From Roseibacillus persicicus (GTDB lineage Bacteria; Verrucomicrobiota; Verrucomicrobiia; Verrucomicrobiales; Akkermansiaceae): a stretch of 64,000 nucleotides of DNA. The notes below the pieces were generated by a model. The model had not been told where the DNA came from. It did not search any database and worked only from the letters and a program-made list of their open reading frames with translations. This document shows, piece after piece, positions 18,587-26,772 of the stretch. Position 1 is the stretch's first letter. Every line of letters begins with the position of its first letter. The position numbers were made by a program, and so were the translations under genes. The stretch covers positions 499,968 through 563,967 of the forward strand of contig NZ_BMXI01000001.1 in assembly GCF_014651675.1 (NCBI RefSeq), read 5' to 3'.

Positions 18587-20044
18587 TCACGAGGAGGAGT
18601 TGAGCGGGAAAGTAACGAGGAAGGTCGAACCCCGGCCTATCTCGCTTTCGACCTCAATGCGTCCCCCATGCTGCCGCACGAAAGCATCACAAATCGATAG
18701 ACCCAAACCAGAATTCCCCACCCCCGACCGCCGGGACCTCGCGGTATCGACCCGATAGAAGCGCTCGAAAAGATGCTTCTGCTCTTCCTGACCGATTCCC
18801 TCCCCCGAGTCTTGCACTCCAAGCTCAACCTCACGCTCTCCTTTCCGAGTCCAAATCCTGATCGAAACCCCGGTGGGGTTGTGCTGAAGGGCATTGCCTA
18901 ACAGATTGGCCACCACCCGCACGATGGCATCCCGGTCTCCCATCAATGGCGCGGGTTGCAGGTCCAGCTTCAACTCGGCATCCCGCTTGGCCACCAGTCC
19001 CCGCATCTCACTCGCGACCGTTCTCACCACGTCCGCCAGATCCATCGGGTCGCGCTTGGCGTGCCGTGCTTCATCCAAACGCGCCAGCAACAGGAGCTCC
19101 TCCACCAACTTCTTCATCCGCTGTGCCGCGCGCTCGGCGGTGAGCAGGCCCTCGCGATACTCCTGTCCGGGGCGCTCGGCCGAAAGCAGTTGCTGAATCT
19201 GCCCAATGACCACTGTTAGAGGAGTCCGCAACTCATGAGAAGCGTCCGCCGTGAACTGCTCCCGCTCTTTAATCCCGGCCTCAAGCTTGGCAAAGGTTGT
19301 ATTGAGCACCTCGGCCAATCCATGCAGCTCCCTGCTCGCGTGCGCGGAGTCGATACGCTTGCTCAAATCCCCCTCGGCGATCTCCGTGGCCGTTCGACCA
19401 ATCACCCCAATCGGCCGCAATCCCCAACGCACAATCAACCATCCTACCAAGAGCCCTCCACCGAAGAGACCCAACCCCACCCCGATCAACTTGCGCGTGT
19501 GCTGGCGCAATTGGGGCTCGATGAGAGTCAGGGGAGCCCCCACCACGATGACCCGTCGCCCGGGTCCCATGAATCTCATCATGCGATGCCCTTCGCGAGT
19601 GCGCAGTTCATCCGCAATACGTCCTTCCTCATAGGCGACAAAGTCCGGCGCGGGCCGCCCCGCCCGATAGACAATCTCGCCCTGCGGATCCCAGGCGACC
19701 GCCCAATAGGACTCACTCAACCACTCGGGCACTTTCCGCCCCGGCATCTCGGGACGCCCCTCTCCACCCGGCCCTCGCGCCCTTCTTTCGGCCCCCTCTC
19801 CCCGCTGTCGGGGTGGCGGAGGCCCTTCGCGATTGCGCGCTCCCCCCGGAGCGACCTGCGGTAGAATCGGTCTCACCAAGTCTGCCAAACGCGCATCCAG
19901 CCGGTCCAACTGGTGCTCTCTCTCATATCGATAAAAGGCAATCGTCATCGCCGCGATGGCCAGGGCCAAAGCCACTCCATACCAGAGCTGAATCCGCCAG
20001 GTGATGGACTTCCACCAGGGCAGGAATGGTTTCGACGACTTCAT
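18587..20044 (-). CDS. Sensor histidine kinase
   Basis: The 485-residue inner-membrane kinase has TM1 at about 18-36, a periplasmic sensor region at 37-185, TM2 at 186-206, then a HAMP linker (LRPIGVIGRTATEIAEGDLS). The dimerisation/phospho-acceptor domain has His270 in ADASHELRTPLTVV. The ATPase domain has the N box NLLGNALQHNPTG, G1 VQDSGEGIG, the F box HLFERFYR and G2 GNSGLGLSI. The periplasmic part contains Pro/Arg/Gly-rich low complexity at residues 67-103 (GPPPPRQRGEG). Its ATG overlaps the stop of the response regulator gene by four bases, so the pair is translationally coupled. The signal is unknown. Confidence 0.95.
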   Translation of the reverse strand: MKSSKPFLPWWKSITWRIQLWYGVALALAIAAMTIAFYRYEREHQLDRLDARLADLVRPILPQVAPGGARNREGPPPPRQRGEGAERRARGPGGEGRPEMPGRKVPEWLSESYWAVAWDPQGEIVYRAGRPAPDFVAYEEGRIADELRTREGHRMMRFMGPGRRVIVVGAPLTLIEPQLRQHTRKLIGVGLGLFGGGLLVGWLIVRWGLRPIGVIGRTATEIAEGDLSKRIDSAHASRELHGLAEVLNTTFAKLEAGIKEREQFTADASHELRTPLTVVIGQIQQLLSAERPGQEYREGLLTAERAAQRMKKLVEELLLLARLDEARHAKRDPMDLADVVRTVASEMRGLVAKRDAELKLDLQPAPLMGDRDAIVRVVANLLGNALQHNPTGVSIRIWTRKGEREVELGVQDSGEGIGQEEQKHLFERFYRVDTARSRRSGVGNSGLGLSICDAFVRQHGGRIEVESEIGRGSTFLVTFPLNSSS

Positions 20045-20706
20045 TCCGCCACATAACCCGCCCCCCGTCGGGTTTTGACAAAGTCGCGTCCCAGCTTTTG
20101 CCTCAACTTATAGACATAGACATCGAGCATATTCGAAAGCGACTCGTCATCTTCGTCGAAAAGGTTTTCGTAAATAAAGTCACGGGACACCACTTCGCCC
20201 CGTCTCCGCATCAACATCTCCGCCAGAGCAAACTCCCGTGCGGTCAGCTCGACCGGCTTGCCGTCCACGGTCACCCGCATCGCCATCGTGTCGAGCTCCA
20301 CCGGACCGAGAGTCAGCTGACGCTCAAGACTCAGCCCCCCTCGTCGAATCACCGCCCTCACCCGCGCAAGGAATTCGGGATGGTCAAAAGGCTTGGTGAG
20401 ATAGTCGTCCGCCCCTTCGTCCAAGCCCCTTACCCGATCCGACACCGCGTCTCGTGCCGTCAACATCAGGACGGGAATCTTCTTAACCGCGCGCAGCCTG
20501 CGCAACACCTCGAAGCCATCCAACCCCTCCAACATCACATCCAGGACGATGGCATCGTAGTCCCAGTTGGCAGCGCGATAGAACCCCTCCTCCCCATCGC
20601 TGCAGGAGTCTACCACATAGCCCTCGTCCCGTAGCATCGAGACGAGAAGAGCACGCAGGTCTTCGTCATCCTCGACTACCAGAATCTTCACTCGAACAGA
20701 CGACAT
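20041..20706 (-). CDS. OmpR-family response regulator
   Basis: The start at 20706 gives 221 residues, the normal length for this family; the frame continues 42 codons upstream without family similarity. The receiver domain has acidic Asp13-Asp14 (VVEDDED), phospho-acceptor Asp56 (VLDVMLEG), Thr83 (MLTARD) and Lys105 (LTKPFDHP). The C-terminal winged helix includes ELTAREFALAEMLMRRRG, VVSRDFIYENLF and NMLDVYVYKLRQKLG. It is coupled to the histidine kinase by an ATGA overlap. A long inverted repeat and TTCAGGTTC copies upstream are candidate binding sites, which would mean autoregulation (inference). Confidence 0.95.
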   Translation of the reverse strand: MSSVRVKILVVEDDEDLRALLVSMLRDEGYVVDSCSDGEEGFYRAANWDYDAIVLDVMLEGLDGFEVLRRLRAVKKIPVLMLTARDAVSDRVRGLDEGADDYLTKPFDHPEFLARVRAVIRRGGLSLERQLTLGPVELDTMAMRVTVDGKPVELTAREFALAEMLMRRRGEVVSRDFIYENLFDEDDESLSNMLDVYVYKLRQKLGRDFVKTRRGAGYVAE

Positions 20707-20803
20707 CACCATCAATGGAAAAAGAAAAACATAAAATCCCCCGCCGGAACGTTCCTCCTTCGAGTTCTCCAGCACGAGCACATCAAAGGTGTTTGTGACC
20801 GCT

Positions 20804-20909
20804 CGAACCTGAACAGGAGATGAATCCGACACTCAGCTGACAACCTTCAGGTTCCTTTCGGTGTCTTTTCCCCCTTTTGCATAGGCGATTCATCTCCGGT
20901 TCAGGTTCG
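20804..20909. promoter_or_regulatory. Candidate operator: 23-base inverted repeat with three TTCAGGTTC copies
   Basis: Arm 20804-20826 and arm 20887-20909 are inverted copies matching at 22 of 23 positions. Each contains the nonamer TTCAGGTTC (minus strand at 20805-20813, plus strand at 20900-20908). A third plus-strand copy stands alone at 20846-20854. The element sits between the response regulator start (20706) and the divergent PEP-CTERM gene (20932), where a regulator controlling both would bind. Direct or inverted repeat binding is normal for OmpR-type regulators. Confidence 0.6.
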
Positions 20910-20931
20910 CCTTGATAATCTGGACTCTCAA

Positions 20932-21675
20932 ATGAAAACAACCCGCTCAACCTTAATCCAAGCCGCGCCCTTCTTTTTCTTTTTCAACACTCTCATCAAT
21001 GCCCAGACCATCATCGTGTCGGAGTGGCACGTTCCCTCCGGCAATCCCTACACTACCGGCAGTGCAGGTTCGATTGTGGTCGGCGATGGAAGTATGGATA
21101 GCGCCAACAGCGCCACCTTCTACGGAGTCTTTGACGAAATCCTTCTCGCCGATGGCATGACCATCTCCCTCAATGCCGATCTCACCCTCGCCGGGGGAAG
21201 CATCCATAGCAACCAGATGCGCTTCGGCGTCTATGACTCCGACGGTTCGTCCACAGACATTGGCTGGCTGGGCTATTTCTCACAAAACAATCTCCTCCGC
21301 GAACGCAACGATCCCAATACGAACAGCTTCGCCTCCACCGGTGGAACCCAGACCCTGGGAACAGGCTCAGAGCAGAACACTTTCGGCAACGGGAATTACG
21401 ATTTGGCGTTCAGCATCACGCGGGACGGCAACCTTGTGGATGTCCTCGCCACCCTGACTGGAGTCGGCTCAACGACCTACAGTTCGATGAGAACCGTATC
21501 CGGCGACACTCCGAACACCTTCACCTTCGACCGCATAGGCTTTCTTCTGGGCTCTTCACTCGGGGTCGACCAAGCGACTCTATCGAACGTGACCATCAAC
21601 ACCGTCCCCGAGCCCTCGGCTCTTGCAATGTCCCTTCTCAGCCTACTGACCCTTCTGAGAAGACAACGTCGTTAG
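20932..21675 (+). CDS. PEP-CTERM sorting-domain protein
   Basis: The 247-residue exported protein has a signal peptide ending near FNTLINAQ. Its C-terminus has the three-part sorting tail: VPEPSALAMS, a hydrophobic helix, and the basic end LLRRQRR. The body is beta-rich and contains many Ser, Thr and Gly residues; it may be a jelly-roll (GSIHSNQMRFGVYDSDGS). In known systems an exosortase recognises the tail and cuts it; no exosortase gene is in this window. It starts 23 bases beyond the candidate two-component operator, so it may be a target of that system (inference). Confidence 0.83.
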   Translation: MKTTRSTLIQAAPFFFFFNTLINAQTIIVSEWHVPSGNPYTTGSAGSIVVGDGSMDSANSATFYGVFDEILLADGMTISLNADLTLAGGSIHSNQMRFGVYDSDGSSTDIGWLGYFSQNNLLRERNDPNTNSFASTGGTQTLGTGSEQNTFGNGNYDLAFSITRDGNLVDVLATLTGVGSTTYSSMRTVSGDTPNTFTFDRIGFLLGSSLGVDQATLSNVTINTVPEPSALAMSLLSLLTLLRRQRR

Positions 21676-21762
21676 ATTGTCCTTTCTCCTACCGTTCATT
21701 TTTTAACTTCTTAATTTTGTTAGAAATGCACGCATCACATTCTCTTGGGGGAACAAGGGAGC

Positions 21763-21784
21763 CGGAATCATTCACCTGATTCCG
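21763..21784. other. 8-bp hairpin downstream of the PEP-CTERM gene
   Basis: CGGAATCA and TGATTCCG form a perfect 8-bp stem around a 6-base loop, 88 bases after the stop at 21675. There is no T-run on either strand, so termination function is uncertain. Confidence 0.4.
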
Positions 21785-21872
21785 AGAAAGTAGCAAAAAC
21801 CGAGACCCCGGGGTGTCCCTTTCTTTTCCATGCGAATGAGGATGCCCCGGGGAACCTCTCTCCATCGACTTC

Positions 21873-23378
21873 TCAATTTTCGAGCGTAGAACTGGGAGGC
21901 AAAGGCACCTTGTTTTCCTTCCTCCACGCCACTAGTTCCGCAAGCAGCTCTGTGGCTTTTTCGGGATGGCTCGCAGAGAGATTCTTGCTCTCTTTGAGAT
22001 CACTTCCGGTGTTGTAGAGCTCGATGTTTCCTTTCTTGAGAAACTGAATCAGCTTCCAATCGCCCTTCCGGATGATGGAACAGGGAGGATTCTTATAGGT
22101 GCTTGCAATGTGCCAAAACAGCGCCCGTTCGGGCAAAGGCTCACCCCGCAAAAGCGGCCCCCAGCTCTCCCCATCCAGCACTCCACGGTAATCAGAAACA
22201 CCGGATAGCTCCAGAAAGGTAGGAAAGAGATCGAGTCCACAGACTGGCGTGGAGTTCTTGCCGGGCTTGACCACCGCCGGCCAGTTCACCAAGGCAGGCA
22301 CGCGGAGTCCACCATCATAGACATGACCCTTGGCGGCCCTGAGGTGACGATTCACGCTCTGCAATCCGTTGAAACCATTGTCCGAGGAAAAAACGATCAG
22401 GGTCTCGCTCCGCAAATCCTCCTCTTCCAAGTACTTGAGGATCCGGCCCACGTTGTCATCAATTGACTTCACCATGGTGGCATAGGCTGCGATCTTTTTC
22501 TTTTCCTCTCCTTCCGCAAGACCTTGTCCAGTCGAGGGGTCCCCATCCTTGGCGATAAAGTGCGCCAGCGACTCCTCACTCCGCGCGATGGAAGGGAGAT
22601 GAGGGGCGTAGAAATGAAGATTCACGAAAAAGGGAGCCTCCTTATGCCGGTCCATGAAGTCGATGGCCTCTGTCGTCAAGCGATCGGTCAACCACTCATC
22701 ATCCTCCTTCTCAGGAATGAAGGGGTTATTGAAAGGCGCGACATAACCACCACTAGGCGCCCGATACCCTTGCTCATATCCCCGCGCCGGATCCCCCCAC
22801 CAGGTTCCGCCCACGTTCTCATGGAAACCCCGCCCGGTGGGATAGAACCTTTGGAGGGCTGGGGTGCGATGTTTGTCCAGCCAACTCCAATCCGCGTTCT
22901 TGGGCTGGCTCAACTTCTTCTTGAGCGGAAGATCGGTTTCCAGCTCGGGATGCGGTCCCACGATGTGCCACTTGCCCAGATGTATCAATTGATAGCCAGC
23001 ATCGCGCAAGGGCTTGGAGTAAACGGTATGCTCCTCGCCCACCGTCCATCGCGAAAAGATATTGTCCCTGCTGTTTCCCCGCTCCAGCACTGGCACGGTA
23101 TAGCATCCGGTGCGGAAAGACTGCTGCCCGGTGAGAAGGGCTGCCCGCGAGGGAGAGCAAGTGGGATACATAAAGGCATTTTCAAAGACGAGACTCTCCT
23201 GCGCGAGGGCATCCAGATGCGGAGTCTCGAAATAACGGCTGCCCATGAAGCCCACATCCTGCCACCCCAGATCGTCCGCCAGAATGAAGACAATATTCGG
23301 CTGGCTGGGCGCGGCCTCGAGAATGGTCGTGGCGGCCAGCACACAGACTGAGAGAATAGACTTTAACACTCTTTGCAT
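21873..23378 (-). CDS. Secreted sulfatase
   Basis: The 501-residue exported arylsulfatase-type enzyme has a signal peptide ending near LEAAPSQ. The N-terminal metal site is IVFILADDLGWQDVG (Asp35-Asp36). The active-site motif is YPTCSPSRAALLTG, in which Cys74 of C-x-P-x-R must be oxidised to formylglycine. Other family marks are GKWHIVGP, PFFVNLHFYAPHLP and IVFSSDNGFNG. Length is typical. No formylglycine-generating enzyme is visible in the window. It probably desulfates an algal or animal polysaccharide (inference from family). The upstream neighbour is insulated by an intrinsic terminator at 23456-23491. Confidence 0.95.
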   Translation of the reverse strand: MQRVLKSILSVCVLAATTILEAAPSQPNIVFILADDLGWQDVGFMGSRYFETPHLDALAQESLVFENAFMYPTCSPSRAALLTGQQSFRTGCYTVPVLERGNSRDNIFSRWTVGEEHTVYSKPLRDAGYQLIHLGKWHIVGPHPELETDLPLKKKLSQPKNADWSWLDKHRTPALQRFYPTGRGFHENVGGTWWGDPARGYEQGYRAPSGGYVAPFNNPFIPEKEDDEWLTDRLTTEAIDFMDRHKEAPFFVNLHFYAPHLPSIARSEESLAHFIAKDGDPSTGQGLAEGEEKKKIAAYATMVKSIDDNVGRILKYLEEEDLRSETLIVFSSDNGFNGLQSVNRHLRAAKGHVYDGGLRVPALVNWPAVVKPGKNSTPVCGLDLFPTFLELSGVSDYRGVLDGESWGPLLRGEPLPERALFWHIASTYKNPPCSIIRKGDWKLIQFLKKGNIELYNTGSDLKESKNLSASHPEKATELLAELVAWRKENKVPLPPSSTLEN

Positions 23379-23455
23379 CTGCCTATTAAACTCGCTCTTT
23401 CCCGCTGGTGTTTCACTTCGCTGGCCATTCTGGAATTTTTTCTGCGATGAAGAAT

Positions 23456-23491
23456 AAAAAAGGCCTTCCGCACCGTGTGGAGGAAGGCCTT
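23456..23491 (-). terminator. Intrinsic terminator of the AIM24 gene
   Basis: AGGCCTTCC (23461-23469) and GGAAGGCCT (23482-23490) form a perfect 9-bp stem with a 12-base loop. On the minus strand the stem runs into TTTTTT. It lies 25 bases after the stop at 23516. Confidence 0.92.
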
Positions 23492-23515
23492 CTCAAATCA
23501 ATTGCTAGTTCAGCC

Positions 23516-24541
23516 CTAGTTGTCGCCGTCCAGCAAACCACCCAGTGCACCTAAGACCGAGCCCTCCCCTTGGCGACTGCCACCCGCGGAAGGAGCGCTC
23601 TTCACGATGCGGTCCGCCATCCGGCTGAAAGGCAGGCTCTGCAACCAGACTGTCCCCGTTCCCCGCAAGGTGGCGAGAAACATTCCCTCACCGCCAAAGA
23701 ACATACTCTTCAGGTTGCCAGCGCGCTCGATGCCATAATCAATTCCCGGGCTCAGTGCTACGAGACAGCCGGTATCAACCCGAAGGGTTTCACCTTTCAG
23801 CTCCCTCTTGATCACAGTGCCTCCGGCGTGCATGAAGGCCATGCCGTCACCCTCAAGCTTCTGCATGATGAAGCCCTCTCCCCCGAAGAATCCCGTCCCG
23901 AGCTTTTTGTTAAAAGCAATGGACACTTTCGTTCCAAAGGCGGCACAGAGAAAGGAGTCCTTTTGACACACAATGGAGCCTCCGATCTGATTGAGATCCA
24001 CGGGGATAATCTTCCCGGGAAATGGAGCGGCGAAAGAAACCCGCCGCTTGCCACTGCCTCCCTGATGGGTGAAGTGGGTCATGAAAATGGACTCCCCTGT
24101 TAGAGCCCGTTTGCCCACCGACAGAAGCTTGCCCATCACCCCTTCATTCGCAGTAGAGCCGTCTCCCATCTTGGCTTGGAAAGAGATATCTTCCTCCAAG
24201 TAGTTCATCGCTCCCGCTTCAGCAATGACCGTCTCGCCCGGATCGAGCTCGACCTCGACGATCTGCATATCATCTCCGAACAATTCATAATCGACCTCAT
24301 GGCACTTCTGCCCGGGATTCGGCCCCTGCACCAACCCGGCGGGAAGCGGTGGTGGCGCCGCCCCTCCCTCATCGGTAAAGAGCGCGGTCAAGGTTTCCGA
24401 CGCTGGCTTCCAACCATCCTGTCCCTCGGTCCAGGTCATGGTCCCGGGAGCGATCTCACCCGAGTTTGCCAATGGAGCCAATTCATCTTCGCGCACTTCT
24501 TTGCGCTGATTTTGCTTATTGAGATAGAACCACGTTTTCAT
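23516..24541 (-). CDS. AIM24-family protein with N-terminal GYF_2-like domain
   Basis: The 341-residue cytoplasmic protein has no signal peptide. Residues 1-57 ([20 protein letters not shown], then [13 protein letters not shown]) match the GYF_2 domain often fused to bacterial membrane or stress proteins. A Pro-rich linker leads to an AIM24/TIGR00266-type double-stranded beta-helix domain at about 84-300 ([64 protein letters not shown]). The function of bacterial AIM24 proteins is not established. The Gly-rich tail ([14 protein letters not shown]) is flexible. It stands alone between two intrinsic terminators. Confidence 0.88.
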   Translation of the reverse strand: MKTWFYLNKQNQRKEVREDELAPLANSGEIAPGTMTWTEGQDGWKPASETLTALFTDEGGAAPPPLPAGLVQGPNPGQKCHEVDYELFGDDMQIVEVELDPGETVIAEAGAMNYLEEDISFQAKMGDGSTANEGVMGKLLSVGKRALTGESIFMTHFTHQGGSGKRRVSFAAPFPGKIIPVDLNQIGGSIVCQKDSFLCAAFGTKVSIAFNKKLGTGFFGGEGFIMQKLEGDGMAFMHAGGTVIKRELKGETLRVDTGCLVALSPGIDYGIERAGNLKSMFFGGEGMFLATLRGTGTVWLQSLPFSRMADRIVKSAPSAGGSRQGEGSVLGALGGLLDGDN

Positions 24542-24578
24542 TCCGCACGGATTTAGGCAAAACTACTTGGCGGGGGAA

Positions 24579-24608
24579 AGAAAAAGTCCTCCGAATGAGG
24601 AGGACTTT
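24579..24608 (-). terminator. Intrinsic terminator of a PEP-CTERM gene
   Basis: AAAGTCCTCC (24583-24592) and GGAGGACTTT (24599-24608) form a perfect 10-bp stem around a 6-base loop. On the minus strand the stem ends in TTTTT followed by CTTTC. It lies about 25 bases after the stop at 24633. Confidence 0.92.
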
Positions 24609-24632
24609 CCAATTCATCTCATTGGCTGTTCC

Positions 24633-25256
24633 CTATCCCCTGCGACGAGTCAGGAGTGCTCCGAATCCCAAGAGTCCTAAAACCATCACGGAAGGCTCCG
24701 GCACGGCTACCAAGGTCAAGGAATTGGAAATCAGCTCCAAGTTGTTATTCGTCATAAAGATTTGCGCACTCGTGAAGTCCGGAACCAAAGGAATACTGTC
24801 TCCCTCAAAGATGTAAGTCCCCGCCGATAAGGTGACGGCTGAATTCGCGGCAATGTAGAGTGATTGGTCGTTGTTGACCGTTTCGAACGTAATCAGCAAA
24901 TCTCCCTTATCAAATTCAGCAACACTGAAGTCTCCGTAGCCTGCCATCGATCCTGAAAAGCCGGGAGTCGCACTTCGCGCTCCATTCGCATCGGGCGCGT
25001 TGGTTCCATCATCGGAGAGAGTCATCGTGCCTCGTTTACTTGTCGTGACATAATCCGCTCCAATCCCGAGTGGGTCTAGAGCATCCTCGATGATGAGATA
25101 GAGGTGTTGACCAGCCACATTCACTGTCGGAGTGAAGACAATCTCTTCAGTGAGCGTCATTGTGAGCTCATTCCCAGAACTGCTAAAAGACACTGCTGCA
25201 GAGGCAGACAAGGGAAGAAGAAGAACGAGGGAGCATACGGTGTTGTTCAGAGACAT
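24633..25256 (-). CDS. PEP-CTERM sorting-domain protein
   Basis: The 207-residue protein has a signal peptide (MSLNNTVCSLVLLLPLSASA) and a C-terminal tail VPEPSVMVLGLLGFGALL ending in TRRRG. The body is a beta-rich domain with no catalytic motif (NVAGQHLYLIIEDALDP, SAVTLSAGTYIFEGDS). It is bounded by its own terminator and by the aldo/keto reductase gene 103 bases away. The function is unknown; it is probably a surface or matrix protein. Confidence 0.82.
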   Translation of the reverse strand: MSLNNTVCSLVLLLPLSASAAVSFSSSGNELTMTLTEEIVFTPTVNVAGQHLYLIIEDALDPLGIGADYVTTSKRGTMTLSDDGTNAPDANGARSATPGFSGSMAGYGDFSVAEFDKGDLLITFETVNNDQSLYIAANSAVTLSAGTYIFEGDSIPLVPDFTSAQIFMTNNNLELISNSLTLVAVPEPSVMVLGLLGFGALLTRRRG

Positions 25257-25359
25257 TCTTCCCTTTATCGGTCCAAAAACATATTGTCTACCCTAGACGA
25301 AAGATAAATAAACCTATTATTTTTTATTAAGTAAAAATCGTGAAATTTAGTAACCAGAA

Positions 25360-26541
25360 CTAGACCGGCCGCACCTCGACTGTCTTTCCAACGACCTGAG
25401 AATTGTCCAAGACAATCTCGGGAGTCTCCATCTGCGACACGCAGCAAGACAGGTTGGAGTTCTGCAAAGCCCAGAGATAAGATTTTGCGAAAATTGACAG
25501 GTCCTTTTCTGGAAGTGCCAACTCCAGCTTCTCCTTCCTCCAATCCGGTTGGTTTTCCAAGGCAAAGAGCTTGGCGACCTTCATCGCAATCATTCCCACC
25601 CCCGCTTGCTTGCCTTGGAACATGAGATTTTCCAGCGCAGCATGGTTGGCAATATTGTAGGCGAACATGGTGACATCGTAAAACCCTCCCTTAATCGCGG
25701 CTGAGAGATTTGCGGCAACGTCATTGTGGAAGGAGACCCCGGCAGCGCGTATCATCCCCTTCTTCTTAAATTCCGCAAAGACCTCCGACAACAAATCGTC
25801 CTCCAGCAGCTCAGGCATGGCAACTCCGTGGGGGCAATGCAGGACATCCACGTGGTCAGTCTGCAGGCGCTTGAGAGATTCCTCTAACAGGACATGTGCC
25901 CGCTCCTTGATCTTTTTGCGCCAACCCGCCTGATAACCATGCTCCTGCAACATCAAGTGTCGAAAATAGGCTTTGCCAAACTGGGCACTCTGGCCTCCAA
26001 AGTAATCCATATGATAGCCAGGCTTCAGCACATCCCGCTCGGCTATCATCTCGTCGGCCTTTTTGCGAATGGCCTCGACTTGTCCTGAACTCATTCCTTT
26101 CGCTACCTCTTTGAGGGCGTTCTCCAGAAAACCGTAGTAACCACTGATCTTGGTGGCGAGAAACACCTGGTCGCGATTCTTCTGCTTTTGAAAATAAGAG
26201 CCAATAGTCGCCTCGACCTGACCATTGCTGTAGGCTGAGGCCGTATCGATATAATTCATGCCCTTCTCGATCCCTTTGTCCAAAGCCGGAAAATATTCCG
26301 CGCTGGTAAAGGGGAAAGTGCCCATCACAATCTCCGATACCATCATGCCGGTTCTGCCCAACATCCGGTAACTCATGCCCTCCTGCCTGTTCCGCCACTC
26401 GGGTTCGACCTGATGGGCCTTCCCCGCCGCCACTTGAGCTGCCAGCCCCTCGGCTAAAAGCGCGGGTGCGAGAGCCAACTCTGCGGACACCACGGCTGAT
26501 TTCTTGAAAAAACCTCTTCGGGATTCGTTTGTATGCGACAT
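25360..26541 (-). CDS. Tat-exported aldo/keto reductase
   Basis: The 393-residue protein begins with a twin-arginine signal (SRRGFFKKS at residues 7-15 and an Ala/Leu-rich segment), so it is folded before export to the periplasm. The aldo/keto reductase barrel shows the catalytic tetrad: Asp99 and Tyr104 in YIDTASAYSNG, Lys131 in LATKISG, and the His of VDVLHCPHG. MLGRTGMMVSEIVMG is the usual first strand. The family normally uses NADPH, so an exported member raises the question of its cofactor supply. The C-terminal part ends with a Cys pair region (NSNLSCCVSQ). It is divergent from the 877-residue protein. Confidence 0.88.
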   Translation of the reverse strand: MSHTNESRRGFFKKSAVVSAELALAPALLAEGLAAQVAAGKAHQVEPEWRNRQEGMSYRMLGRTGMMVSEIVMGTFPFTSAEYFPALDKGIEKGMNYIDTASAYSNGQVEATIGSYFQKQKNRDQVFLATKISGYYGFLENALKEVAKGMSSGQVEAIRKKADEMIAERDVLKPGYHMDYFGGQSAQFGKAYFRHLMLQEHGYQAGWRKKIKERAHVLLEESLKRLQTDHVDVLHCPHGVAMPELLEDDLLSEVFAEFKKKGMIRAAGVSFHNDVAANLSAAIKGGFYDVTMFAYNIANHAALENLMFQGKQAGVGMIAMKVAKLFALENQPDWRKEKLELALPEKDLSIFAKSYLWALQNSNLSCCVSQMETPEIVLDNSQVVGKTVEVRPV

Positions 26542-26772
26542 AGCAACAGGGATTTAGGAAAAACAATTTGTTCAGCTCCCGACCGCACAACTTCCTGCTG
26601 ATGAAGAAATGATGATCCGGCGACTGACCACTTTGTCTTTCTCCCATCCTCTTTGAACAGACCTCCTCCGGCAATCTGAAAACGATCTGAAAGGGCCGCC
26701 CGCGAGCTTCCTCGCCCCCTCCTCCGGAGAAAAAATATTGCTATATGACTCAATATATTATTTACAGCCAAC

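Noticed and set aside
18412-18603. 63-codon plus-strand frame
   Set aside because: Codon use is plausible, but there is no ribosome-binding site or recognisable domain, and it runs into the histidine kinase 3' end. A conserved homologue would change this.
21800-21853. Two CCCCGGGG palindromes as a terminator
   Set aside because: They are separate 8- to 10-base palindromes, not arms of one convincing stem, and no T-run follows on either strand.
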